A DNA stretch of 64,000 nucleotides from Mesobacillus subterraneus (GTDB lineage: Bacteria; Bacillota; Bacilli; Bacillales; Cytobacillaceae). Positions 21,533-30,600 of this stretch are shown here, piece after piece. Position 1 is the first letter of the stretch. Each line of letters opens with the position of its first letter. Where the stretch lies: the NCBI RefSeq assembly GCF_020524355.2, contig NZ_CP129019.1, positions 3,968,001 to 4,032,000 on the forward strand. The letters run 5' to 3'. The notes beneath the pieces are model-generated. The model was not told the origin of the DNA and made no database searches. It worked only from the letters and a program-made list of their open reading frames with translations. The position numbers and the translations under genes are program-made.

Positions 21533-21609
21533 CTTTGTAATGAGTTGCACCACACATTCGACATTGTCCAGAGAGTAAGAGGCAACACATGGGGTGCTAG
21601 TACTTACTA

Positions 21610-22989
21610 CTATTGACGAATATCTATCCACCAGCGATCTTTCGCATTCATATTTTCAGTACTACCAAACCCGCTGAAATGGAAAGCATCAAGGAAGATT
21701 GAATCCAATTTATCCTCATCAACAAAATAACCTAAATTAATCTTGTTCGTTTGTCCAGGCTGGATACTGCCAATATTGTAAAAGCCTTTTCCATTTCCGT
21801 GAGGTTCTAGATAATCAACTTCCCCTGTCATAATACTATCTTCGGCGATTCCATCTTCTCCAGCATAGTTCCATGCATTCTTTTTAAATTTAAGCACTTG
21901 TAAGGACGGATGCATATAGATTTCTTCTGTTGCCTGTTTACCACTATTTTTCACTGTTGTTGTCAGGTAGACAAATTTCAGATTAACTAATTGCGACTCT
22001 ACTAATTCGTCAACAGAATCTTTACCATTTCCTACTTTATATACATCCCGTTTGTACGGTAACAATTTATTTGTTGAATCTAAAGCCTTATTTTCGCTTA
22101 GTATGTTTAGTCCCAATTCATTAAAGTTCTCTTGTTTAAAATCTTCTATTGAATTAAAGACTTCAACTTTTTCTATCACATATTCAAGTTTACTTTCGGT
22201 TTCATTCATATCTATGGTTACTGGAACCTTTTGACCTACCTTAAATAGTTGTTTGCTGTTCTTTTTCAAAGGAATAACACGAGATTCTGTTGGTTCCTTC
22301 GCTTTACTAAAAAGGGCTCCATCATAATCCACTGTGTATGTTGCCTTTTCCTCCGTTGTTGATTCAAGTGAAATGCCATCTATGACTTTCAACATTTGCT
22401 CATCACTTACATCCGTTCCAACATAACTTTGTAACATCATCCCCTCTTCTTCGAATAAGAGAAAGACCTGTCTATCAAACATTACATTTTTGTTTCCTGT
22501 ATCTTTATTAACAATCACTGCTTTCCTGCCATTGATCTCCTTTTCTTCGTAGTCGTTTGCATACAAAGTTTGAAAATCAGAATCTTTCCCTAATCTCCAT
22601 AGAATGAATGAAAACCCACCATTTGCATAATTATCTTTAAAGGAATATTTCATCGCCTCAAACTCTTCCATATTTTCTGGTAAATAGCCAATTTTCATCT
22701 TATACCAACTGTCTTTCTTATTGAAAATCTTATTTGCCACTGAAATATTCACTTCATAATTTTGTTTTTGGACAATCATATCATAGGCTTTTACTGCACC
22801 AAAGGCAGTTGTCGGTATGCCAATCAATAAACAGGCAGCAGTAATTAAAATACGATTCCTTTTACGCTTGACCTGCTGTTTTTTTGTATCAGAGTCCAAT
22901 GAAAAGTTCGATATTATCGTATTAAGCTTATCAGTCGGAACATGAATCTTGTCAATGTCTTCCTTAAACGATGGAATTTTTTCTGTCAT
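21610..22989 (-). CDS. Membrane anti-sigma factor with large extracellular domain
   Basis: About 459 aa. The first 45 residues are cytoplasmic and hydrophilic. A single membrane helix follows (RILITAACLLIGIPTTAFGA, about 47-66). The remaining 390 residues are extracytoplasmic, with a DUF4367-like part (YLPENMEEFEAMKYSF, YANDYEEKEINGRKAVIV) and a second strand-rich domain. It overlaps the ECF sigma gene by 26 bp. The usual arrangement is that the short N-terminus holds the sigma factor and the outer domain senses an envelope signal. ATG at 22989 was chosen over GTG at 22992. Confidence 0.8.
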   Translation of the reverse strand: MTEKIPSFKEDIDKIHVPTDKLNTIISNFSLDSDTKKQQVKRKRNRILITAACLLIGIPTTAFGAVKAYDMIVQKQNYEVNISVANKIFNKKDSWYKMKIGYLPENMEEFEAMKYSFKDNYANGGFSFILWRLGKDSDFQTLYANDYEEKEINGRKAVIVNKDTGNKNVMFDRQVFLLFEEEGMMLQSYVGTDVSDEQMLKVIDGISLESTTEEKATYTVDYDGALFSKAKEPTESRVIPLKKNSKQLFKVGQKVPVTIDMNETESKLEYVIEKVEVFNSIEDFKQENFNELGLNILSENKALDSTNKLLPYKRDVYKVGNGKDSVDELVESQLVNLKFVYLTTTVKNSGKQATEEIYMHPSLQVLKFKKNAWNYAGEDGIAEDSIMTGEVDYLEPHGNGKGFYNIGSIQPGQTNKINLGYFVDEDKLDSIFLDAFHFSGFGSTENMNAKDRWWIDIRQ

Positions 22990-23512
22990 CACTGTAAACC
23001 CCCTTCATTTTCTCCTTAAGTTTATCTAACCCGCGCCGGATATTCGTTTTCACCGTTCCCTCTGGACATTTAAGCATCGCGGCGATCTGTTTAACCGTAT
23101 AATCTTGATAAAACCTTAAAAGCAAGACCGTTTTATATTTTTCTTCAATTTCTTCCATAGCTTTAAGAAGATCTATTTGTTCATCGGATTTGAAAGATGA
23201 GGTATCACTAGTGTTTTCTAACACTGTTTGATTGATTGGAACTACTCTCTTTTTCTTTCTTAATAAATCAATAGCTGAATTAATCAAAATACGCGTCAAC
23301 CACGTGGAGAAATATTCATCATTTCTTAATTTTGACAGCGATTCAAAAGCTTTATAAATCGTTTCTTGAAACACTTCTAATGCATCATCTTCATTCCGCA
23401 TATACACATATGCCATCTTGTACAATTTTTCCTTCTCAAAATGAATTAATGTCTGAAATGCATTTATATCCCCTTTTTTCGCTTTGGATATTAAGTTCAA
23501 CTTAGGTTCCAA
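22964..23512 (-). CDS. ECF sigma-70 factor
   Basis: 182-aa extracytoplasmic-function sigma factor. Region 2 is seen in LYKMAYVYMRNEDDALEVFQ and TIYKAFESLSKLR with the -10 recognition helix, and TWLTRILINSAIDLLRKKKR follows. Region 4 has the helix-turn-helix VLLLRFYQDYTVKQIAAML and CPEGTVKTNIRRGLDKLKE. The start is TTG at 23512, since AAAGGAGGT lies 6 nt upstream; the open frame to 23572 has no ribosome site. It is paired with the overlapping membrane anti-sigma gene and probably controls its own operon plus envelope genes elsewhere. Confidence 0.9.
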   Translation of the reverse strand: MEPKLNLISKAKKGDINAFQTLIHFEKEKLYKMAYVYMRNEDDALEVFQETIYKAFESLSKLRNDEYFSTWLTRILINSAIDLLRKKKRVVPINQTVLENTSDTSSFKSDEQIDLLKAMEEIEEKYKTVLLLRFYQDYTVKQIAAMLKCPEGTVKTNIRRGLDKLKEKMKGVYSDDRKNSIV

Positions 23513-23540
23513 TGTGGCACCTCCTTTTTCGTTTTCGATT

Positions 23541-23571
23541 ATTAGATAAAACTGACACAAAAAACGATTCA
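23541..23571 (-). promoter_or_regulatory. Candidate ECF-type promoter of the sigma/anti-sigma pair
   Basis: The minus strand reads TGAATC, 18 nt, then ATCTAAT, about 30 nt ahead of the sigma gene. It resembles autoregulated ECF promoters (GAA-type -35, nTCTAA-type -10). Weak evidence by eye. Confidence 0.35.
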
Positions 23572-23612
23572 AAAAATAATTATTTTTTTAAAACTGGAAG
23601 ATAAAGATACAT

Positions 23613-23796
23613 GGGGACGGTGATGTGCGTCTCATTCGAAAGGCGGAAATACTCTCTCAACAAGTGTAAAACCATAATATAAAAAAAGCCTTATCAATAT
23701 ATACGATAAGGCTCTCTCAATTACATCAATTCAATCTTCGCGACAGCTTCACAATGTGTTGAGTGTATGTGGCAACACATGAGATAGCTGGTGAGT
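23613..23796. repeat. Composite intergenic repeat module, copy A
   Basis: In order: GGGACGGTGATGTGCGTCTC (repeat copy 3), a hairpin AGCCTTATC / GATAAGGCT (23687-23695 with 23705-23713), and a tail containing TTCGCGACAGCTTCACAATG then GTGGCAACA and GCTGGTGAG. The same order is found at 44227-44366. The module stops where the transposon begins. Confidence 0.75.
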
Positions 23797-23916
23797 TTAC
23801 ACACCCGACTTTTTTTCGAAAAATTGAAAATCGAAATTGTGACAATGAATGAAGTTAGTCGGAAGTTGGGCAAAATGGTAACATTTATTCCTAATACTGT
23901 TAATGACGTTCTACAA

Positions 23917-23968
23917 TGTCCAGAACTTGACGGCGCTAATTGTCCTAAAACTGACGGAATCACTGTCC
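23917..23968. repeat. Left-end transposase-binding-like repeats
   Basis: TGTCC occurs three times (23917, 23941, 23964) as TGTCCAGAACTTGACGG, TGTCCTAAAACTGACGG and TGTCC. The shared form TGTCC, 2-6 nt, AACT(T)GACGG suggests repeated binding sites, as at Mu and Tn7 ends. Nothing else is seen between 23828 and 24008. Confidence 0.6.
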
Positions 23969-24008
23969 ATAATGAAGGGGAAGCAGCTCCGTTGCTTCCC
24001 CAATAATT

Positions 24009-24245
24009 TTACAAGTCAACTTGATACGTCTCATTTTTCTTAAGGTAGAACCTAACATCATTTCGACCCGTAAGGATGTACCAGTCTCTGCCCAGTTCCA
24101 GTCGACAGGAAAGAGTCTTCCCATTTCCCAGATGTAGATCAAACCATTCCCCACATCGCATCTTATAACCAGAATTTTCTCCCCAAAACACAACCCAACA
24201 ATCCAACTCTTCATTGTAATTCATTTCTTTCCAGCGACTTTTCAT
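24009..24245 (-). CDS. DUF5348-like small transposon protein
   Basis: 78-aa protein with the pattern YNEELDCWVVFWGE, CGEWFDLHLGNG and CRLELGRDWYI that I associate with the DUF5348 family, found with transposons of this kind in Firmicutes. Its ATG overlaps the ATPase stop (ATGA at 24242-24245), so it is translationally coupled. Function unknown; it may assist transposition. Confidence 0.7.
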   Translation of the reverse strand: MKSRWKEMNYNEELDCWVVFWGENSGYKMRCGEWFDLHLGNGKTLSCRLELGRDWYILTGRNDVRFYLKKNETYQVDL

Positions 24246-25069
24246 GAAAGCTCACCCTGGATGACTTGCTTGATCATATGGTCGTCAATGATCCTTCGGC
24301 CATTTTGTGAGCCATAGAGTAGACTATGTGTGCAGAGTTTATTTATGAGCCTTGCGGCACCACCAGAAAACCGATGGATTTCGTCAAGAGCCCCATCAGA
24401 GAATATTGGTTGGTCAACTCCGGCATAACGAAGATGCCTAGAAACATATTCCTCAACCTGGGCACGATCGAGATGTCCTAACTGGAATTGGATATCGATT
24501 CTTTGGCGTATCGCTGCGTATGATTGGAGTCGAAGCCGATCCCACAATTCACTTTGACCGACGAGAATGAGTGCCATCGGGCTTTGCGAATCCATCTTGA
24601 AGTTCAGTAGGAAACGAACCTCTTCAAGCATTTCCCGGTCCAGAAGATGGGCTTCGTCCACTACCACTACAGGTTGTAGCCCTCGTATGCCTTTCATTAA
24701 TTCAATCTCACGATGAAGCTGCCGTTTTGCATCTCCTCGATAAAACTTCGCTTCAGAACCTAACTGTTCCAAAAGACCTTTGTAAAAATGACGAGGCGTT
24801 AACTTAGAGTCGGACAGGTAAAGGATATGGAATTTCCCTTTATCCAATTTGTCCACAAACTTACGGATGGTTGTGGTCTTGCCAGTACCACTATCCCCAC
24901 TCAGAACGGCAAAAAGCTGTCTTTCAGCTGTGTACTTCAGCCTTCCAAGAATTTCATGCATCATGGAGGAATCATACAATTGATCAGTCGGAAGATCTCT
25001 GGAGAAAGGGGTGTTATCCATTTCATAGAAGGCTTCAAACACGAGAATCATCCTCCTTCCAAACGGCAC
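24242..25069 (-). CDS. TnsC/MuB-like AAA ATPase of the transposon
   Basis: 275-aa AAA ATPase of the ExeA/TniB-like group. Walker A is LSGDSGTGKTTTI at about 58-70, Walker B PVVVVDEAHLLD at about 132-143, and sensor and arginine-finger regions follow (ALILVGQSEL, RQRIDIQF). Such proteins bind target DNA and activate the DDE transposase in Mu, Tn7 and Tn5053-like elements. ORF start at 25069 overlaps the 3' end of the transposase by 35 bp. It is intact, unlike the transposase. Confidence 0.88.
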   Translation of the reverse strand: MPFGRRMILVFEAFYEMDNTPFSRDLPTDQLYDSSMMHEILGRLKYTAERQLFAVLSGDSGTGKTTTIRKFVDKLDKGKFHILYLSDSKLTPRHFYKGLLEQLGSEAKFYRGDAKRQLHREIELMKGIRGLQPVVVVDEAHLLDREMLEEVRFLLNFKMDSQSPMALILVGQSELWDRLRLQSYAAIRQRIDIQFQLGHLDRAQVEEYVSRHLRYAGVDQPIFSDGALDEIHRFSGGAARLINKLCTHSLLYGSQNGRRIIDDHMIKQVIQGELS

Positions 25070-26394
25070 GGAAGGTCACGGCAGGTTTCTGTTCAGTTTG
25101 ACGTTCCTGGTTCTTTCGTTCAGCTGCCTTTAATAGTCTTGAAGATTCTACACCCTGCACCTGCAGGTGCTCAGGTAATGCAGGACGCTTCCCAGCTCTT
25201 TCCCCAATGACAAGCTTCTTGGCTTTCCAAGGAGTATGATCATCGAACTCAATGGTAAGCTCCTCGATATTCGCAGGGTCATAAACTACCTCAACCTGTC
25301 GTCCAATGAATGCCAGGCTGACTTCATATTTTTGATCCATGAAACTGATGCATCCCGATTTATCGACTTTCCTCGTGTCACAATGGAGAAATGCATTACT
25401 CAACGTATCCGGATCGATGAACCGAATCGCTTTCTTATCTGAACGAACGAAATGCCGTTTCTGAGCTGATTTTCTCCCCGAGTGCCGAATGGGGCTTATT
25501 CTGATAACACTCTGTCAGCCACACTTGGAAAAGTTCATTCAGACGATCCAAAGTATTGGGTTTTTCGATGACAGCTTCACTGATGAAAGAATCTATGACT
25601 CTATTAAAGCGTTCAATTTTCCCTTTTGATTCAGCTGAGTATGGCTGTGTGTAAGTAAGGCGGGTGCCTATTTTTGAACAGGTACGCGACATCCACTTGG
25701 TTCGATACTGCTTTCCATTATCGAAATAGACAGCTTCTGGAACACCATACTTCTGGATGGCCTGACGGAAGGCATCCTCAATGATCCTTGAATCCAATGT
25801 AGGATAGAAAGCTGCATGAAGCACAAACCTGGTGGCGTCATCGATAAAGGCGACAAGATATACTTGTTTCTTCATTCCATTCGGACCAATCGGCAAGTAA
25901 GGCCCATACTTGATATCTGACTGCCATAGTTGGTTGCGGTGTCGCTTCTGAAATCTCCTGGCAGCTACTCCTGTCTGGGAATAGAGTCGCATATGCCTTG
26001 TACTGTAACCTTTTTCCGTGAGCTTTTCCTGGAGTGTTGACCTTTTGATCTGTCCTGGTTCAGCCAAATCTTCCCATTCGAGAATCTGTATGATTTGAGC
26101 TACGCTCCGGCTAGGCACTTCCTTACGCAGAAGGATTGCCTGTTCCACTAAATGAGGAGGGATAGCTACTGACTTTCTAGTACCTTTTCTTCCTTGCGGC
26201 TTCAGTCCTCCAAACCCATCTTCCTGAAATTGAGCAAGATATCGCCTAATGGTTCTTTCTGAAAGTCCGCTTACTTTCGCTATCTGGTCTCTTAACTCCT
26301 TTACTTTCCCAGCGTCAAGCCCCTCTGCCAATAATGGGGATATCAGCTGAAAACGCTGCACTGCCATTTCTTCTGATTTCTTATGGTCACTCAT
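25035..26394 (-). pseudogene. DDE transposase/integrase (TnsB/MuA-like), frameshifted
   Basis: The N-terminal part (25435-26394, 319 aa) has helix-turn-helix DNA-binding regions (LSERTIRRYLAQFQEDG) and an rve-type catalytic core: WQSDIKYGPY (first Asp), VYFDNGKQYRTKWM (second Asp) and SKGKIERFNRVI (Glu). The C-terminal beta-barrel Mu_C-like domain (GCISFMDQKYEVSLAFIGR, LVIGERAGKRP) continues in another frame to 25035. The cause is a 4-bp tandem duplication, GAACGAAC at 25441-25448 on the plus strand. Removing one GAAC joins the frames as FRSDKKAIRFIDPDTL. The C-terminal part may still be made from TTG at 25403, but no full-length enzyme is expected. Confidence 0.9.
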
Positions 26395-26438
26395 GATACA
26401 TTCTCCTCTCTGTGTCTATCACGAGTGTAAATCAGGTT

Positions 26439-26969
26439 CTATTGGACAATGAATGCAGAACGGGTGTGTAACCATAAATTAATATTTACGATGGGCCGGA
26501 CAATTCTTGTCAGCCAACCATTGGCATCTCCTGCCATGCGTCCTATCCTTTGAAGTGCGGTCCCTGAACATTTGGACGTAACATCCTGGGGGATCTTTCC
26601 CTGGTTGGTCCTGATCATGATGGAATTCAAACAGCCGATCCAATAATCCATAAATTGATGAAACCAGCCGTGCCATCTCGAAAGAGTGGAATCATCGGCA
26701 GCAACAATGTGGGTGGATGGGTTCGTAAGAACGTCTTCGATACATTCAGCCTCATAGCGTTTATAAGGAATCAATAAATCTGGAAGTTCATGATGGATGG
26801 TCTGACAATTGGTGCACTGCAATCTTCGGATGTTATATGTTTTACTCTGACCTGTATGATCCTTGGCTTTTCGATTCTTTGTACCTCTAACCAACATGTC
26901 TTTACCACAGCAAGGGGAAGGAATCCTCCCCGCACCCCTAACTAAAAACTCCAGTAAGAGTGTTTTCAA
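26439..26969 (-). CDS. DUF6431-like zinc-ribbon protein of the transposon
   Basis: 176-aa protein with two CxxC-type pairs (SPCCGKDM near 18-25 and LQCTNCQTIHHELPDLLIPYKRY near 50-72, landmark CTNCQ), typical of a zinc ribbon. Helical sequence with ADDSTLSRWHGWF follows. Proteins like this precede the DDE integrase in Bacillaceae elements of this type, and 45 bp separates it from the integrase. It may take part in target choice or DNA binding; no experimental role is known to me. Confidence 0.65.
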   Translation of the reverse strand: MKTLLLEFLVRGAGRIPSPCCGKDMLVRGTKNRKAKDHTGQSKTYNIRRLQCTNCQTIHHELPDLLIPYKRYEAECIEDVLTNPSTHIVAADDSTLSRWHGWFHQFMDYWIGCLNSIMIRTNQGKIPQDVTSKCSGTALQRIGRMAGDANGWLTRIVRPIVNINLWLHTRSAFIVQ

Positions 26970-27010
26970 TCAGCTGATAATCTGATACAATAACCATATA
27001 CTTTTTTGTG

Positions 27011-27060
27011 GGACGTCTCCTGTATAACTGTTGGCGCAGTTATACATTATGGGGGACGTC
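27011..27060. repeat. Hairpin with GTATAACTG / CAGTTATAC stem, copy 1
   Basis: GTATAACTG (27022-27030), loop TTGGCG, CAGTTATAC (27037-27045), flanked by direct GGACGTC copies at 27011 and 27054. A related structure lies at 27473-27506. Confidence 0.7.
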
Positions 27061-27106
27061 TTTTCCTTTCTCCAGAATAAATGTCGAAATGTTTCGAATT
27101 ATATAC

Positions 27107-27134
27107 GGACATTATAATCGACTAATTCTGGACA
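27107..27134. repeat. Right-end transposase-binding-like site
   Basis: The complement reads TGTCCAGAATTAGTCG then ATTATAATGTCC, close to the left-end site at 23917 (TGTCCAGAACTTGACGG then CGCTAATTGTCC). Confidence 0.6.
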
Positions 27135-27472
27135 GGCAATACCGTCAACTTTCGGAAATTTAAGGGTGTCAAAAACACTAATACCTCTTTAGTTTTTTCA
27201 TCAAAGTCAAAATTGTTCTTTATCAAAAAATCTATTATAACTGTCTGGTTTTCTATGAGGTGAATATTTGCTCTCATGATTGAACTTAGAACGATGATTG
27301 TAGCAATCAGAAAAGTAAATTATTTTTAATAATGAAATTAGGGATAGATACCCTGTTTTATAGGAAGTTATACATTCGGATTACCTAAGCAGTTACTTTA
27401 ATAAAAGTCTAAGCCTGAAGTGCTGACTTCCATCTCTATGACTTCAATAACCAGATAATTTTTGGATCACGC

Positions 27473-27506
27473 TTCCCATATAGCTGTTGACGCAGTTATA
27501 CGGGAA
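27473..27506. repeat. Hairpin related to 27011-27060, copy 2
   Basis: TTCCCATATAGCTG, loop TTGACG, CAGTTATACGGGAA, then ACGTCTTTTTAC. The loop and right arm (TTGRCGCAGTTATAC) and the following ACGTCTTTT match copy 1. The T tract on the plus strand makes it terminator-like, though no plus-strand gene precedes it. Confidence 0.7.
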
Positions 27507-27634
27507 ACGTCTTTTTACTTAATTTTACAAATGCTTACATGTTCAGAATCATAAATAAACTAAAAGATAGACTCCCAGGATAGTCAATACCAATCCATAA
27601 TAATACAGGGTCACTTTTAAGAGATATTTATATA

Positions 27635-30600
27635 TTATTCTAATCTTTTTTTATACTGGGTGAAGAATATAAATCCTATCACGATCAGTAATACTCCCGC
27701 CAGTAATAGATTATAAACCTGTGTTGCTGTTTTGGGTAACTTATTCCCTGAACCCTGTTGTCCTTTCATTTCATCATCAATTTGATTAACTGAAGGCGCC
27801 TGATCTTTTTTTGTTTTATCCCCTGTCTCATCATCTTCTCCTGGTGTTTCTTCTCCTGGATCTTCCTCACCCGGCACCTCTTTTCCCGGTGTTTGTTCTT
27901 CAGGATCTTCTTCACCCGGTACCTCTTCTCCTGGTGTTTCTTCTCCTGGACCTTCTTCACCCGGTACCTCTTCTCCTGGTGTTTGTTCTTCAGGATCTTC
28001 TTCGCCCGGTACCTCTTCTGCTGGTGTTTCTTCTCCTGGTGTTTCTTCTCCTGGTGGTGATTGTTCATAAGAAATTATTTCAAAGCCATCAATTGCTGCC
28101 CAGCCAGTATTGTTTCCTGTTTTTGAGTAAACTCCGAATTCTAGCTGTCCATTTGTAACTTCGATTTGATCAATAGTAAACTTTGTCCACGCATCCCACG
28201 ATGGAGAGTTCATTAATTGTTTCTTCTCTTCGCCTCCATAGTTTTTAACTTGTAATTCTAACTTTTCTATCCCTGCTCGCACACTTACTGACACTTTATA
28301 TTTTCCATTTGGAACCTCTATCGTCCTATAGGTGTACTGTTCATTATTCTCTGCTAAGTTGTGAGTTAGCTTATAAGCACCATTCAGTGGGTAATCATTG
28401 TCAACTTTATGTGCACTTTCTTGATTTTCCGGATGCCAATCGTTCCAGTGAGCTAGATCTCCTGTTTCGAAGTCTAGATTTTCAAGAGTAATGGGTTTTC
28501 CTATAGATAAAGGAGATATTAAAATAGGCTCTGAAAGTTCCGATTCATTCCCAAATAAATCTATTGAACTTATTGAGAAAGAGTAATTCTTTCCACCTTG
28601 TAAATTTGATATAACTTTCATGGTCTCATTTATAGGACTTATTGATGTGACCATTTCCCCATCTTGATAAATACGATAAGCTTGAAAATCCAGATCAATA
28701 ACATTATTCCATTTTAATAGAATACTTTCCTCCTGTGCTATTCCTTGTAGACCCGCTGGAATAGCAGGAGGGGTTACATCTGCTTTTTTGGGCTTAATCT
28801 GAACTGGTTGACTTGGCAGGGATTCACCATCGTCATTAATCGCTGTAATTTTGTAACTGTAAGTTGTGTCCACTTTTAATCCTGAATCAATAAACTTTGT
28901 TTCTTTAGTAATTGTTCTTTCAATATATGGAGAGTACTTGCCATTAACAATTGTTGCTTTATACAAAATATACCCTTTGGCGTTTTCTATTTCATCCCAG
29001 GTCAACTCTATTTGTTCAGATTGGTTAGCATTCACATTATTAGGTGCTGAAAGACCATTAGTTGCCTTAGATGGCACTTCTCTTGATACTCGATTTAAGC
29101 TAAACTGGTCAAAATTTGCCCAGTTTCCTCCCTTACCATCCGAAAATACTCCTACTGTTATTTCACCGGTAGAGACATGGATTTTTTCGATAGTATACTT
29201 AGTCCATGTTCCAATCCCTGTTGAACCAATTTGTTTTGTTATCATAGAACTTCCATGGTTTCTTGCTTGTAGTGTGAGTTCATTTTGATTTCCACTCGAC
29301 CTGACCCAAACACTAAATTTGTACGTTCCATTAGGTACGTGTACAGTTTGATAGGTAGCTTGCTTATAATCCTCTGAACTCCAATGGTCTATTTTATGAT
29401 TACCTTCTTGCGCTTCTCCACTGCTAACACTTTGCGAAAGCTCTTGTCCGTCAGGATGGCTTTCCGACCAAAACTCGAATGAGCCTGTTTCTAAACTAGG
29501 GTTTTTTATATAATTCAATGAATCTTGGAAAAAGTCAGTTGAAAAGCGAAACCAATTGAGGTTTACTGGTTCTTCAAATACAAGAAAGAGCTTTTGGTTT
29601 CCTGTTACCCCTGTTATATCTACCGGGACCGTGATAGTTTCCCATGTGTTTTCACTACCTGTAGGATTTATCGCCACCCTTCCTATTGAGTGTCCTTCGT
29701 GTGATCCTATTCTCAAGTCTATACCGGAAGCTTTCTCAGCAGCTACCCGCACTTGGAGCGAATGTATATCTTCTAAAAATTCAACCTGTTCAAACGCAAT
29801 ATAATCTCCTTTAGTGATTCCTGTTAAAGACTTTCCTCCTCCAACATCGTTTGTCACTTCACTAGGTATGTCCTTATTTGATTCATCATACAATTCAGCC
29901 TCTACCTTACTAAGAGCTGATATGACTTGACTTCCTGCTTGTTCACCCGACCATTTAAAAGTTGCAACTGAACCAGCATCTAATGTATAAAGGAATGACT
30001 TGTCGCCCCAACGAACCTTGATCTCTGTCTCTCTGTCACTTGTGTTCATGGCTAGCATTACTTTTGATCCATCAGGATTTATGAATGCCACATTCTCTAT
30101 GTTACTTAGATCATTAATATCCGAAGATTGAATCCGATGTGCACCCGGCTCTACAAATTTACTAACATGGCCTAAAACATAGTACTCTACGTTTTTAGTA
30201 ATCTCACCTGTTTCTGAATCAATTGTTACAACCCCTCTGCAATCCTCACAACCTGAGGATTCTGTTTTTTCTTCTTCGTCAGAAGGTGTAATGGGGCTAT
30301 GATTTTCATTTAGTGCTAAATTCCAGAATAAAATACTTTTACTCCAGTTTCTTGTCGTCCCTATTATGATATTTTTCATATTCCACGCTAGGTTATCACC
30401 AAAATTGGTAGCCCATTCTCCACCAGAAATCTCCGTAAACCAAATCCCTTTTTCAGGATATTGATCATGTACAATAGATTGGGCTGTTGGATTTCCGGCA
30501 TATGCATGGAAAGCAGATCCAGCAATATATTTTCTAGCTTCTTCATCGTTTAGTACCTCAACTGGATAGTCTGGTTTATCCCAGTTATGATCATAGGCAA

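Larger units (their letters stand above)
21198..21609. other. Intergenic region with REP-like element and terminator
   Basis: About 410 bp without a gene. It holds a REP-like hairpin (21303-21342), a second small hairpin GACCC...GGGTC near 21370-21390 and the anti-sigma terminator at 21501-21532. The helicase promoter should lie in 21200-21290; TTGATTAATTAACC-like sequence is present on the minus strand but no convincing box pair. Confidence 0.5.
23797..27171 (-). mobile_element. Mu/Tn7-like transposon (DDE integrase plus AAA ATPase), transposase broken
   Basis: About 3.4 kb holding DUF6431, DDE integrase, AAA ATPase and DUF5348 genes in one direction. Proposed ends share ACACCC, a 9-10 nt spacer and CGAAA(A/G)..TTGA: left at 23801-23827, right (complement) near 27143-27170. 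Inside both ends are TGTCCAGAA-containing sites. The left border coincides with the break in the intergenic repeat at about 23797. No target-site duplication could be recognised, so the exact ends are uncertain by several bases. Confidence 0.7.
26970..27634. other. Intergenic region: transposon right end and two related hairpins
   Basis: About 660 bp without a gene. It holds a hairpin at 27011-27060, transposase-binding-like sites at 27107-27134, the proposed right transposon end at 27167-27171 and a second related hairpin at 27473-27506. Between 27172 and 27465 nothing was recognised. Confidence 0.6.

Noticed and set aside
23797..26474. Inverted 11-bp match TTACACACCCG (23798) and CGGGTGTGTAA (26460) as ends of a shorter insertion element
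   Set aside because: The inner copy encodes LHTR within the DUF6431 protein, whose C-terminus appears normal, and the TGTCC-type binding sites lie further out near 27.1 kb. Chance is more likely.
27548..27616. 21-codon hydrophobic frame (MTLYYYGLVLTILGVYLLVY) after the anchored GH30 gene
   Set aside because: GTG start without a ribosome binding site and no terminator-antisense arrangement typical of type I toxins.
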